Shown in pieces: positions 20,246-30,152 of a stretch of DNA of 64,000 nucleotides. The notes below the pieces were generated by a model. That model ran no database searches. It saw only the letters and a list, made by a program, of their open reading frames with translations, and was not told the DNA's origin. The stretch's first letter is position 1. Each line of letters opens with the position of its first letter. A program made the position numbers and the translations under genes. The stretch covers positions 1,218,340 to 1,282,339 of the forward strand of contig RPFO01000231.1 of NCBI GenBank assembly GCA_009746045.1, in the 5' to 3' direction. This stretch comes from Mesostigma viride (Eukaryota > Streptophyta > Mesostigmatophyceae > Mesostigmatales > Mesostigmataceae).

Positions 20246-20388
20246 CCGGGCCAGCAAATGAGCTGGCAGTTGCCGGGGCCGGTTGCCGGGGGCGGCACGG
20301 TAACTGGACCGGCTACCGCCCTGGCTAACTGGCGAACCGGCCCGGTTACCGACGGTGCCGCCCCGGTGAGAAAGACGGTTACTTAAGT
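20246..20388. repeat. GGTTACCGG-type degenerate satellite
   Basis: Short words CCGGTTGCCGG, GGTAACTGG and CCCGGTTACCG recur. They resemble the 600-1125 satellite and abut the 52-bp array. Confidence 0.55.
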
Positions 20389-20756
20389 TCGCAACGAGAC
20401 CGTATTCACGTTACGTGCCGCGTACACGAGAGGTGCCGTGGTCCGCCGGTTTATCTCCTCTTGGAACCTGGCCATGCGTCGTTACTGGCTCCTGGCGACG
20501 GAACAACACAAAGTATGGGACCCGGGCCCTAACAATGACACCCCCAGCCCACTAGTGGAAGTCTTCCATGCACTCATGGGCATGAACCAGGTCTTTACAC
20601 TTATGCCGGATGACGATATATCTTCAGTAAAATGGCTACCATGGTCGCAGGGCGCGGCTTATTTATGCGGGCACCCCAATTTAGGCACAACTAGGCATTT
20701 CAGGCTATTTTTGGCATACCTGGGTCACCTTAACTGTTATATGGAAATAAACTAAC
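20389..20756 (+). pseudogene. LINE-A C-terminal tail
   Basis: Encodes RNETVFTLRAAYTRGAVVRR, then WNLAMRRYWLLATEQHKVW and DPGPNNDTPSP. This matches LINE-C on the minus strand (RNETVFKVRHEYTKAAVVRR, WNSAMRRAWLLAQEQYKVW, DPGPNNDRPSP). The LINE resumes within one or two codons of where it stopped at 18701, so the 1.7-kb repeat block is an insertion or expansion rather than a replacement. Confidence 0.85.
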
Positions 20757-20828
20757 ACCCATTTCACCGGAAATCTATAGTGGCCGAGGGCCGGATATAT
20801 ACTTTCAAGCGGCCGGAGATATACTTTT

Positions 20829-21597
20829 CCGGGTAAATGGGTATTTTTATTAACCAATAGGAATATCATTATAGGTTAAGAGGTACCACGTATCGACCAG
20901 CTGGTTACCCACTGAGGGTAGTGTGATAGGTGAAAGGTTTAGAAAGGAGCATTATGTGACCAGGGGAGCCAAGTGACGCGCGTAAGGTCACCGTGAGGAA
21001 TGCAAGTAAACACCCTGTTGCGTCCCAGGAGAGCATGGAAGCCGGAGCTCCAAGGGGCTGGGCCTGTCATTGTTGGGCCCGGGGTCCCACACCTTGTATT
21101 GTTCTTGCGCCAAGAGCCAAGCGCGACGCATTGCTGAGTTCCAGAGGAAGATTAACCGCCTCACCACGGCGGCTTTGGTGTATTCGTGCCGCACTTTGAA
21201 AACCGTCTCGTTCCGGATAGTCCAGATCGCATACAGTATTCGCATACTGTATAGCATTATATTAGTTCGGAGCCATACCCAGGCCAGTTGACTGTCGGAT
21301 AACTCCTCCCCGGGGGTCCCCGCCATACCGAATATGATACAACGCACGGATAGCGTTAGTGTGGAATGTGGTAGCGCGGTCCATGCGGACCATACGTTAA
21401 ACAACCATTGCCACACCCCGCTCACTTGGCAGTAGAGAAAGCGGTGCTCAATTGTTTCCGAAGGGAAGGTGCACAGGCATGTCGCATGGTGGTGAAACCG
21501 GCTGCTGAGGGTCGCGTTTACCCCGATGGCTCTGTGCAGTAAAAGATGTTGAATGTCGGTCGCTCTGCGGTCCACCAAAGGGTGATCGACCGCCATG
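20829..21597 (-). mobile_element. LINE-C, 5'-truncated LINE copy with 19-bp TSD
   Basis: GCGGCCGGAGATATACTTT is present at 20810-20828 and 21598-21616, exactly bounding the copy. The minus strand reads from AVDHPLVDRRATDIQHLLL through ETIEHRFLYC (zf-RVT-like) to RRAWLLAQEQYKVWDPGP. A non-coding 3' region then ends in TTAATAAAAATACCCATTT followed by ACCCGGAA. It is 769 bp and lacks RT. It supplies the reference for the LINE C-terminal frame and 3' end. Confidence 0.9.
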
Positions 21598-21616
21598 GCG
21601 GCCGGAGATATACTTT

Positions 21617-21822
21617 CAAGAGTACGAGTACCGAGTACTACTCGGGCTAAAAAAAGTAGGCGAGTACGAGTAACGAGTAGTACTCAGGCTCAAAAAACGA
21701 AGGCGAGTACGAGTACCGAGTACTACTCGGGCTCAAAAAACGAAGGCGAGTACGAGTAACAATTAGTACTCGGGCTCCAAGAAGTACTCACTACTCGGTA
21801 CTCGCCTTTTTTACTCGTGGAC
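21617..21822. repeat. Tandem GAGTACGAGTACCGAGTACTACTCGG-type array
   Basis: About four diverged units of roughly 51 bp, each with GGCGAGTACGAGTA followed by CGAGTACTACTCGGGCTC and an A-rich spacer. The words are palindromic. The Harbinger element is inserted at the right edge, and ACTCGTGG continues beyond it at 25434. Confidence 0.8.
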
Positions 21823-22162
21823 TTAGGCCCGGTCTATACGGGATTTAACTTCGCGGAGTTAAAAGTGGCGGGAAACAATGGACGGTGAGATTGAGGGACG
21901 GTTTTCATCCAACGGTGAAAAATAACTTGCGGTTTTAACTCACCGGAGATAAAAAATAACTCCAGACGGGCTTGGCCACGGACCCCTGTTATTTTTTTTT
22001 CGGAGTTAAAAGTTAAAAAGGAATAATTGGCGGGAAAACCCTGCTGGTCGGGCTGCTACTACCGACGTGAAGGCTGGTTGCCATAGCTGTGTGTGCCATT
22101 GCAGTTGGTAATTCCGACCATTTCAGTTGCGTATTTAAAGCACGAAAACACTCCGGGCCATT

Positions 22163-22893
22163 ATGTCTCGCCAGTCATACCACCTTCTGCGCAAGCCCGA
22201 CGAGGACAGGATTGACAGGGAGGACTGGAATGATTTGCAGGATTTGAAGATGATGCGAAGGCGTACAGGAAAAAGATACGTCTCTCAAGGCGTGGTGCAC
22301 GTTTCCAAGCCCTACGTAAGTCGGTTTGGCTTGCCGCGAGCTGCTAATGAGAAGCGCACTCGCAACCACGGATGATTCGGGCGAACTGTCGCGTTTGGCC
22401 GATGGTTTCAACCAGACGACCAGGGGAGTTGTTGATGGTTGTGTTGGTGCGCTCGATGGTATCGCAATCAAGATTTAAAAAAGCCTTCAAGTCGGAGGTA
22501 GCGAACCCCAGGCAGTACTACAATCGTAAGGGGGTTTATGGGCTTGTCATGCAAGCTGTGTGCGATTCGAAATGTCGTTTTCTGTATGGCTCCAACAAAT
22601 GTTGCGGCAGTACCCATGACAGTGTCGCATTTCGTGTCAGCTCTTTGCACACGGAATTGGCACGTGTTGGCCTGCCAGAAGGATTCTACATAGTGGCAGA
22701 TGAGGCATACACCATCAAGCCTAGGCTTGTGACTCCCTACCCAGGAAGGGGTCTCAGCGTCCAAGAGGACGCATGTAACTATTACATCTCTTTGTGCAGG
22801 CAGGTCATAGAGCGTGCATTTGGGATTCTTATTCACCGCTTTGGCATCCTTCACCGTGCATTAACATGTGACCGACGACATGCAACATGCTAG
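22163..22893 (+). pseudogene. Harbinger transposase, truncated and frameshifted
   Basis: Three frame segments. An N-terminal piece begins at ATG 22163. The middle frame carries VDGCVGALDGIAIKI with the first catalytic Asp at 22455. The last frame (to 22893) carries NPRQYYNRKG, GSTHDSVAFR with the second Asp at 22618, ADEAY, and CRQVIERAFGIL with the catalytic Glu at 22810. This is the DDE arrangement of Harbinger (DDE_Tnp_4) nucleases. A slip in the A-run near 22477-22484 separates D1 from D2. The protein is far shorter than the usual 350-450 residues because the N-terminal helical region is lost and the C-terminus runs into the minisatellite at 22894. Confidence 0.9.
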
Positions 22894-23693
22894 CCAGTTT
22901 TTTTTACCCACTTTGGTGTATGCTTGAGTGTCCCACGTGTGGCATGGTGTTTGGTTGCCAGTTTTTTTTTTACCCACCTTGGTGTATAATGCTTGAGTGT
23001 GCCACGTGTGGCATGGTGTTGCCAGTTTTTTTTTACCCATCTTGGTGTATGCTTGAGTGTGCCACGTGTGGCATGGTGTTTGGTTGCCAGTTTTTTTTAC
23101 CCACCTTGGTGTATGCTTGAGTGTGCCACGTGTGGCATGGTGTTTGGTTGCCAGTTTTTTTTACCCACCTTGGTGTATGCTTGAGTGTGCCACGTGTGGC
23201 ATGGTGTTTGGTTGCCAGTTTTTTTAACCCACTTTGGTGTATGCTTGAGTGTGCCACGTGTGGCATGGTGTTTGGTTGCCAGTTTTTTTTACCCACCTTG
23301 GTGTATGCTTGTGTGTGCCACGTGTGGCATGGTGTTTGGTTGCCAGTTTTTTTTACCCACTTTGGTGTATGCTTGAGTGTGCCACGTGTGGCATGGTGTT
23401 TGGTTGCCAGTTTTTTAAACCCACCTTGGTGTATGCTTGAGTGTGTCACGTCGTGTGGCATCCAGGTGTTTGGTTGCCAGTTTTTTTTACCCACCTTGGT
23501 GTATGCTTGAGTGTGCCACGTGTGGCATGGTGTTTGGTCGCCAGTTTTTTTTACCCACCTTGTTGTATGCTTGAGTGTGTCACGTCGTGTGGCATGCAGG
23601 TGTTTGGTTGCCAGTTTTTTTTACCCACCTTGGTGTATGCTTGAGTGTGCCACGTGTGGCATGGTGTTTGGTTGCCAGTTTTTTTTACCCACA
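22894..23693. repeat. 64-bp minisatellite, about 12.5 copies
   Basis: Units of about 64 bp, each with a poly-T run, ACCCACCTTGGTGTATGCTT, GAGTGTGCCACGTGTGGCAT and GGTGTTTGGTTGCCAG. Two units contain a TCGTGTGGCAT(C/G)CA variant. Because 64 is not a multiple of three, a stop-free repeat gives long spurious frames on both strands. The array starts one base after the transposase frame ends. Confidence 0.95.
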
Positions 23694-23794
23694 AGCGGGC
23701 CGGATGAGAATGTTGCCTAATCCCGATGTTGTAATGTCAAAAAGGATGCATGTGCAATGGTAGTCATCACAGTTGTCTAACTTAACCCCTAAAT

Positions 23795-25040
23795 GGGCAG
23801 AAATACTGCCGATGCATCGGCTGTAACTTCACAATTTTGCAAACCAGATGCCATCCAACCCACCCATATCCAATGGCTGTCCTTGGGGGCCAAGCATGTC
23901 CATGAGTTGCCCTTCGGGTTGATACATCACAACCTCACATATAATAGGTATGCAGGGTAGGCCATGTATGACTACCGTCAAAGTCAGGGCGGTCAAGACG
24001 CGCGTTTTCAGTTTTGGTAGAATGTGCATTTTGAATCAAGTTATAAGAGCTAGGCACCTACCACTTCAGGGATGATAAACAATTAGTTGCTGAACAGTTT
24101 GAGCCGTTGGGGTCATCACTAGTTGGTTGGGTATACCAGCAGCTACACCCAGTACAGCCCATAGGGGTACCGTTGGTAAACAGCAACCAAGGGGGTAGGG
24201 GTGGGCATACTACCTACTAATAAGGCCACCAACCATGCCATACAATACATTTCCCTTCCACAATGATGGGGAAACATAACTGCATCATCACACTGCCCTT
24301 ACATGGCACCTATGCGCAGGTGCCACCTTGTCCATGCACGTAGGTAACGTGGTACGGACACCCTACGCAAGGCATGCATTCTAGGAGGCAGCCACCAACA
24401 AACTAGTGATGTTAAGCCTATTTCAGCTTGCCCTGGCAAGGATAAACTAGGCCTAAGCTGCTATATATAGCTTGTGAGGTGATGGCCAGCACACCTGGTG
24501 GCACATGCTCACTGACAATGGGAAGCTTCTACTCACCGGTTACATGCTTGATGATGCCACAGAGACCAGCCAACTGCCTCACACTCATGCAATATGTGCG
24601 TGGGAAATGTATAACAAACATATATGGAGGTATGTATGGGTTCAGTCCATACAGCCTGTAAAACTTATCACCATCACACTATGGCAGGTCAACTGATTGA
24701 GGGAAGCATCTAAGAATGGTGTTTTCGGAAGGGGCCACTCCATGGTCAAGAAAGAACATGAATAATGCAAAAAGAATGTGCTACACAAGCTAGAACGTAT
24801 ACATACACGTCATACATCGACAAGGAAACGATAACTCAGCTTTACCTGGCATGGCTGGCACCTTTACCTTAGCCCAGGCGGTGGCCGCAAAATGGCGCAT
24901 TGCGGCACACCAAAGTTGTGCAGCATGGTCGCTAGATTCGGCGATTTCTGGCCACCCTTGCACGTTTACGACTACAAATCATCATGAAAAGTAAAAAGAA
25001 ACCGATATATCCTTTAAAATACGCTGCTCGGATGCTTTCG
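23795..25040. repeat. Dispersed repeat family R1, copy 1 (inside Harbinger)
   Basis: Colinear with 46705-48985 (copy 2, with extra insertions) and, more diverged, with 32100-32945 (copy 3). Shared landmarks include CTGCCGATGCATCGGCTGTA, a GGGGTAGGGGTGGGCATAC block and AGCTTTACCTGGCATGGCTG. No protein family is recognisable. It gives the empty-site state for two insertions found in copy 2. Confidence 0.8.
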
Positions 25041-25431
25041 TCAATCAGGACATGCCGAAACGCGCTTTTTCTCTCATCGTCCACTTCGGCGTTTTCCCAT
25101 GGGCGACTCCGCATGTCACGCAATGATTTCGCGCTTCGGGTGGCAGCAATGGTCCATCTCCTTCGGCATTGTCCGCCATGGCTGGCGACCGCGGGTCATC
25201 TTCCCCTTCCCCGCCGTCAGTGTTTTGGGTTTAATTGCCTGTAATTGCCTGATTGCCCGGGCACGGAGCTGGCGCCACGTCATCGATGTGGCTCGACTTG
25301 GCGGGAACCACTCTACTTGCGGTCCAGTCAGTTCAGTTTCGTATAGACTGAAAATTTTACCTCCGGACCCAATTTCCAGTTAAAAATGACCGGTTCGGTT
25401 TTAACTTAAAATCCGTATAGACCGGGCCTTA

Positions 25432-25701
25432 GTACTCGTGGACCCAACCCTACAGTCAACACTCATCAACAGTCAACACTCAACAGTCAACAGGCAACTT
25501 GCGAGACTCGGCTGCGTGGTCACGTCGCTTCGGCACCCCACGGGAGCTTCCAGAGAATTTTCCCTTGTACAGTATTGCGCTACGCTGACAGAAACGGTTA
25601 GAAAGGATAAAAACTGAAAACGGCCAAAAACGAGGCGCACGCGACAATACACCCGAGAGAATCTATGCGGATTTGGTGTTATTTGGCGGTTTTGTGGTGT
25701 T
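25432..25701. other. No gene recognised
   Basis: Short CAGTCAACACTCA repeats at about 25453-25492, then unique-looking sequence. No protein-like frame or terminal repeats. Confidence 0.4.
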
Positions 25702-25714
25702 AAAAGTTACCAAA

Positions 25715-25786
25715 GCTGGTCGATACGTGGTACCTCTTAACATAACGATATTCCTATTGGTTAATAAAAAATATCCATTTACCCGG
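25715..25786 (+). mobile_element. LINE-D, 72-bp terminal fragment of the LINE family
   Basis: AAAAGTTACCAAA is duplicated at 25702-25714 and 25787-25799. Between them lie 72 bp matching the LINE-C 3' end, from GCTGGTCGATACGTGGTACC through TTGGTTAATAAAAAATATCC to CATTTACCCGG. It is an extremely 5'-truncated insertion and confirms the 3' terminus of the family. Confidence 0.88.
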
Positions 25787-25819
25787 AAAAGTTACCAAAA
25801 GGCCAAGTGAAAACGGCCG

Positions 25820-26612
25820 TACATTCATGACTGTGTGTGTCAGCGCTCTCCGGCGTGGGATTCTCAACGACGACCAAATCTCTGCTGCCCATTTTGCGGC
25901 GTGGGTAAAAACAACAACAAAAAAAACGCTGTCCAGCCTGTTCAGCTTTGGCAAGTTTGGCAAGGCACTGCAGGCAGGCGACTGAGGAATATTTTAGCCC
26001 CAAAGATGCCCGGATGCACAACAGATCGGCCTGTTGTGCATCCGGGCATCTTTGGGGCTAAAATATTTTGTATGGCAGGGAATCTGCGCTTAACGGTCTA
26101 CGCCTGCGGCCGTTTTCATTTTGTAACCGCATTAACATTGCAAAGAACCGTACGCAAATGAAGGGCAAAAGTCTCCGGTATCTCTCGACTCCCTTCCTGC
26201 GGCGACGGCGGCATCTGACGGTCTGTTATCAAATTTGCCGTTACGCGTGGTTGTACCATGTACCTCGAGTTGGCATTGAAGAAGCCGGGATTTGTAGAAG
26301 CCCGGTCTGTCATCAAATTTGCCGTTATGCGTGGTTGTACCAGGTACCTCGAGTTGGCATTGAAGTACATTGATGACTGTGTGTGTCAGCGCTCTCCGGC
26401 GTGGGATTCTCAACGACGACCAAATCTCTGCTTCCCCATTTTGCGGCGTGGGTAAAAACAACAACAATAACAAACGCTGTCCAGCCTGTTCAGCTTGTCG
26501 TTGGCAAGTTTGAGTTTGGCAAGGCACTGCAGGCAGGAAAGTGAGGCGACAACGTCGATCGGCCTGTTGTGCATCGTCACCTCGGGCGTCTTTGGGGCTA
26601 AAATATTTTGTT
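25820..26612. repeat. Imperfect 0.25-kb direct duplication with inner 84-bp duplication
   Basis: The segment 25825-26070 is repeated at about 26370-26612 (TGTGTGTCAGCGCTCTCCGG onward to GGGGCTAAAATATTTTG). Between them a further 84-bp unit is duplicated (26222- and 26306-, each with CAAATTTGCCGTTA and TACCTCGAGTTGGCATTGAA). Minus-strand frames run through it but match nothing I recognise. Confidence 0.8.
25988..26067. repeat. Perfect inverted repeat, 37-bp arms, 6-bp loop
   Basis: The arm 25988-26024 (AATATTTTAGCCCCAAAGAT...) is the exact reverse complement of 26031-26067, with loop ATCGGC. The related copy near 26550-26612 has only the right arm, so the left arm was probably added by an inverted template copying event. 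Confidence 0.95.
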
Positions 26613-26822
26613 GTAGTCATCAACCCTCGAGCGTGTCATGTTCACGGGTGGGCCGAAAGAAATATGATGACTTGGCTGGGGCCGGCATCGTTGCCGGTTG
26701 GACGCCAGGGCCGCAGCCTGCGGTCACGTCATAATTTCGAGCCGGCCATGCCTATGATGACCACTCGGACGTGCAGTCCAGTCACGAGGTCGTCGCGTTG
26801 CAGCAGCTGGGGCGCGGGATCC

Positions 26823-27080
26823 ATGCAGGCAGTCTTGCTGCTACTGGTTTCAATTATCGCCGGCGCAATCTCGCCGACGTACTGCAGGGACTACATCGGC
26901 GCAGTTGTCACGCGCCCCGATGTGGATGTCATTGGCTCGGCTTCCGCGCCCTCAGGCAAGTTTAATTTGCTCATGACTCATGCGCATGGGGCATGTTTTG
27001 TAGAGCCGCGACAGCGTACACCCTTCCTTGGCCCAATGGTAGTTTTAATCCGGCGGAGCCCATGTTCGGAAGAACGTTAG
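26823..27080 (+). CDS. Candidate small secreted protein or first exon
   Basis: An ATG at 26823 opens 85 codons beginning MQAVLLLLVSIIAGAISPTY, a hydrophobic N-terminus like a signal peptide. RDYIGAVVTRPDVDVIG follows. No family is recognised. The frame has CRISP-free, non-repetitive composition unlike the neighbouring duplicated DNA. It may be the first exon of an interrupted gene. The alternative is chance, and only the N-terminal hydrophobicity supports it. Confidence 0.3.
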   Translation: MQAVLLLLVSIIAGAISPTYCRDYIGAVVTRPDVDVIGSASAPSGKFNLLMTHAHGACFVEPRQRTPFLGPMVVLIRRSPCSEER

Positions 27081-27551
27081 TTCAACAGAAAGCTAGGGCG
27101 AAGCCAGTGAAAGTCCAGAGCGAGAAGAACGGGCGAATTTGAGGGGTTTCGCCACGCGGGTGAGCGTAATAATGTCCACGCCGTCGAATGACTGTGGGGA
27201 CGATTCTATTAAAATAGAAACCAATCAATCAAGATTTCTTGCTTCAGCAGAGTAGACGCGGTACGGGCCAAGCCTCTACATGTAATATGGTTGTGCGTGA
27301 TCAACAATAACGTAGATTTATGTCTGTGTCGATTTGTAGAATTGTACAAATTAGTTACTACAATTTTTGGTTCGGACAAACTGACTCTCGTCATACCCCC
27401 CATCCCACCCTTATTCACCCTAGCCCACACCACGCTGCTCCACGCTGCGAAAGACGCAACCATGCTCCAGGAAGACCATCATTTTTTATTTTAAGTGGAA
27501 CAACTAATGCTTTTTATGCTTGTACATGGTAAGCACCCCAACATTTTATTA

Positions 27552-28252
27552 CAGTCATTACCGCGTTAAGTTGCGATCGACGCCTAAAATTCGGCGTCAC
27601 AACTTAACGAGGTAACGCAACTTAACGGTAGAATTAGGCTAGCATCCTACACCCTCCTCCTCTCATGGACTTCTATACGGCATTCGACAGCTCTCGTCAA
27701 GCCCGATCCAGCTGCAGCATGATCAAAGCCACCCAAAGTCCATTTTCCTGTTTTTCCATACCAGGAATCTTTTCATGATTGTTGTGAGAAATGAGGCGGG
27801 CCGGCTGCCGCAATACAGGTGCCCGAGCCCCGCCGGGTGCAGCCAGCCAGCCGCCACACAGTGCGTGAGTACCTGTCAGACTTACTGATACCACAAAAGT
27901 GCCGTCATGTGCCGCGCCCTGCATGCTACAGTACTGATGTACCGCAGTCCGCAAGCTGCAAATCAGTAATTGGAATCGCAAGGTGGCATTCGCGCAGATT
28001 CGCGCTTTTCAGGCGGGGAAGTCCGTCTGCGCGCCAGCCGCCAGGGGAGCTTGCGTATGTGGCCTAAAGCGGCCACATGGCGGGTCCCGACTTGGCAAAA
28101 AGCGGCATCCTGTGCTGCCAAAAATTGAGTCATTACCGCGTTAAGTTGCGATGGCACCGATGCTTAAGTTGCGGTCGCCGCCCAAACTTCGGCGTCGCAA
28201 CTTAAAGCGGTAACGCAACCTTAAGAAACGCAGCTTAACGCGGTAATGACTG
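27552..28252. mobile_element. Tc1/mariner-type MITE, 701 bp
   Basis: The left end CAGTCATTACCGCGTTAAG is the reverse complement of the right end, with TIRs of about 24 bp and one mismatch. Both ends are flanked by TA (27550-27551 and 28253-28254). TA duplication and CAGT termini are the hallmark of the Tc1/mariner group. Subterminal copies of GTTAAGTTGCG occur in both orientations near each end. The interior contains no transposase-like frame, so it is non-autonomous. Confidence 0.88.
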
Positions 28253-28629
28253 TACATGCTAAAGATCTACCAGCGGAGTCATGTTGTAGTTTATAATTTT
28301 TTTAAATTTTAATAGCAAGCACATCCCCTAATGCTTCGCACCTAGCTGTCCAAGGGGGTAACCAATGACGGGGTTGGAATCCAGGCCAAACGTGGGCTAA
28401 AATGAGAAAGTTTAGAAAAATTGATGGCTGGTGGGCCATGTGTGGGCTGAGGGGGCCGAACCTGTGGATGACCCCTTGATGATCCTTGGGTGTCAACCGT
28501 TGGGCTGGGCACCGACGAGGAGAGGGGGCACTGGAAGGACATCTGGTCAACTGTTGATGTGCATGGGGTGGACATTAGGCGGTGAAGTATGGGGTAGAGG
28601 TTAGGGGGTGAAGTGGGCAGGGCTCATCA

Positions 28630-28995
28630 CACACCTGTAGGCATAGAACAGGTGACAGTGGCAGTGTGGCAGGTGACAGTGGCTATGTTGTAGGTGACCG
28701 TCGCGGTGGGGTAGTTGACAGTGGCTGTGCAACCGTGGCCATGTAAGGCAGGTGACAGTGGCTGTGAAGCAGGTGACTCCGGCTATGCGGCCGGTGACTG
28801 TGGCTCTATGCAATGGTGGCTGTGGCAGGTGACAGTGGCTCTGCCATGGTGGCTGGTGGCGATGGTGGCAGGTGACATTGTGACTGTGGCATGTGACAGT
28901 GGCTGTGTGACTGTGGCAGGTGACAGTGGCTATGTGACCGAGGCAGGTGACTGTGGCTATGTGGCTGCTGTTCGACTGTGGCAAAGGGGCATGTG
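28630..28995. repeat. Degenerate GTGGCAGGTGACAGTGGCTRTG repeats
   Basis: About 15 imperfect units of 20-30 bp built on GGCAGGTGACAGTGGCTATG, decaying toward both ends. Frames through it on both strands are translated repeats. Confidence 0.8.
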
Positions 28996-30149
28996 ACAGT
29001 TGCTGTGGCACATGATCTAGCTGTGGCAAGGTTGTCAGGTGGCAATTGTGGTCCATCATCATCTCCTGCAGGCCATACCCCATCTCCAGCAGGGATTCGA
29101 GCCTGCGTTCGCACCACAGGACCGGGTGGAGCCCGTGTCCTCGTGGACTGCCCTCGTGCAGAAACCTTGCTTCTGTGCCTTGGCCTCTGGAATGAGTGCC
29201 TTGAGTCCAGCCCATGGAATCCCCAGTGCGTACATAGGCACCACCGTGCCAACAGTATTGTGGCCCTGCTCATAGAGCCACTAAATGAGTTCCAAGCCTA
29301 TATCATATATCTGTGGCAACGGGACCATGGGGCAGCCCTACTGCATCTGCTATGCTTTTGCTATATGTCAAAGCTTTATAATTATTGCACCCACAGTAAC
29401 TTTGCTAGACTTTCCCAGTGAGCCGTGTTGTCTCGTACTGCACCTGGGGGGTGAAAATACAGGGTATTTTGCCGTACAGCGTGACTCACTCGAAATCCAA
29501 TTTCGGGGATTGGTGGGGCAGATGGGGGAATGGCGCAGTGCGTTGTGAGATTCAGGTCTTTTGGGCTCGCAGTGGTGCCGAAGTCAATGGTTTCTGACAA
29601 TGTTTACTCGTTAGTTCCTAGTTTTCATCCTGCCAGGTTCACTATCTTACTTCATGGACAGGACAACCTTTTCAAGGGGACAACTTTTTTTGCTTTGCGT
29701 GCTTCTGGAATTTACTTGTATATAGCTGTAGTTCTACAAAGGGTATGTGACCCCAAAGTGCATTGTAAGCCGGGAAAGCACACAGTCTGGCAAGCCTCGA
29801 ATGCAACCATAGCGTCTTCTACTAGGGCTGCCAGGATATGAAAAATAAGTCATCTAGGATACAAAAAATAAGAAGATCAAAATAGGTACCTGGCGGTGAA
29901 GGACGATATGGCAATGGGCATTGGTATCGGGCAGGAGGTGGTATTCGGCCAAAGGTTTTGCGAGCAGTGCAATGACAAGTTCGGCAAGCCTAGTGGCAAC
30001 TTAAGCAGGGATCGGGCTGACACTGCATCTGGGCCCTATAAAGAAGAAGGGAGCCTGAAGTTTTACGATCGGCATTCCCCAAGGAGCTAGGGAGGCCTAA
30101 TTCGAGAGATTCCGGGAGCTTAGGTCTGACCTTGCCCCAAACTTGGGGT
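28996..30149. other. No gene recognised
   Basis: A plus frame at 28978-29421 and its minus counterpart are GC-rich and non-repetitive after 29040 but show no known motif. They could be a decayed exon. No repeats or terminal structures. Confidence 0.3.
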
Positions 30150-30152
30150 TAA

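Larger units (their letters stand above)
13597..20771 (+). mobile_element. LINE-A, 5'-truncated non-LTR retrotransposon with nested insertions
   Basis: A 16-bp direct repeat AATCTATAGTGGCCGA lies exactly outside both ends (13581-13596 and 20772-20787), consistent with target-primed insertion. The 5' end starts within coding sequence, so the endonuclease domain and ORF1 are absent. The 3' end (AATAAACTAACACCCATTT then CACCGGA) matches the 3' ends of LINE-C and LINE-D, confirming the terminus. There is no poly-A tail. Within it sit the duplicated structure 16093-18186, a micro-insertion at 18428-18455 and the simple-sequence block 18702-20388. Confidence 0.85.
21826..25428 (+). mobile_element. 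PIF/Harbinger DNA transposon, 3.6 kb
   Basis: The left end GGCCCGGTCTATACGG is the reverse complement of the right end at 25413-25428. The TIR similarity continues imperfectly into GATTTAACTT-like sequence. TTA is duplicated outside both ends (21823-21825 and 25429-25431), the 3-bp TWA duplication characteristic of PIF/Harbinger. The interior carries a DDE_Tnp_4-type transposase remnant, a 64-bp minisatellite and about 1.2 kb of a dispersed repeat family. No second (Myb/SANT-like) ORF was identified. Confidence 0.93.

Noticed and set aside
19149..20386. Frames of up to 391 codons through the 52-bp array
   Set aside because: Stop-free minisatellite read in several frames; Cys/Pro/Ala-rich composition is dictated by the repeat unit.
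22887..23763. Frames on both strands encoding a Cys/Trp-rich repeat protein
   Set aside because: Translation of the 64-bp minisatellite; the same residues recur with the repeat period and start without a context.
20826..25785. About 80-bp inverted repeats that looked like TIRs of a 5-kb transposon
   Set aside because: Both are the 3' end of the LINE family in opposite orientation, each with its own target duplication (19 bp and 13 bp).
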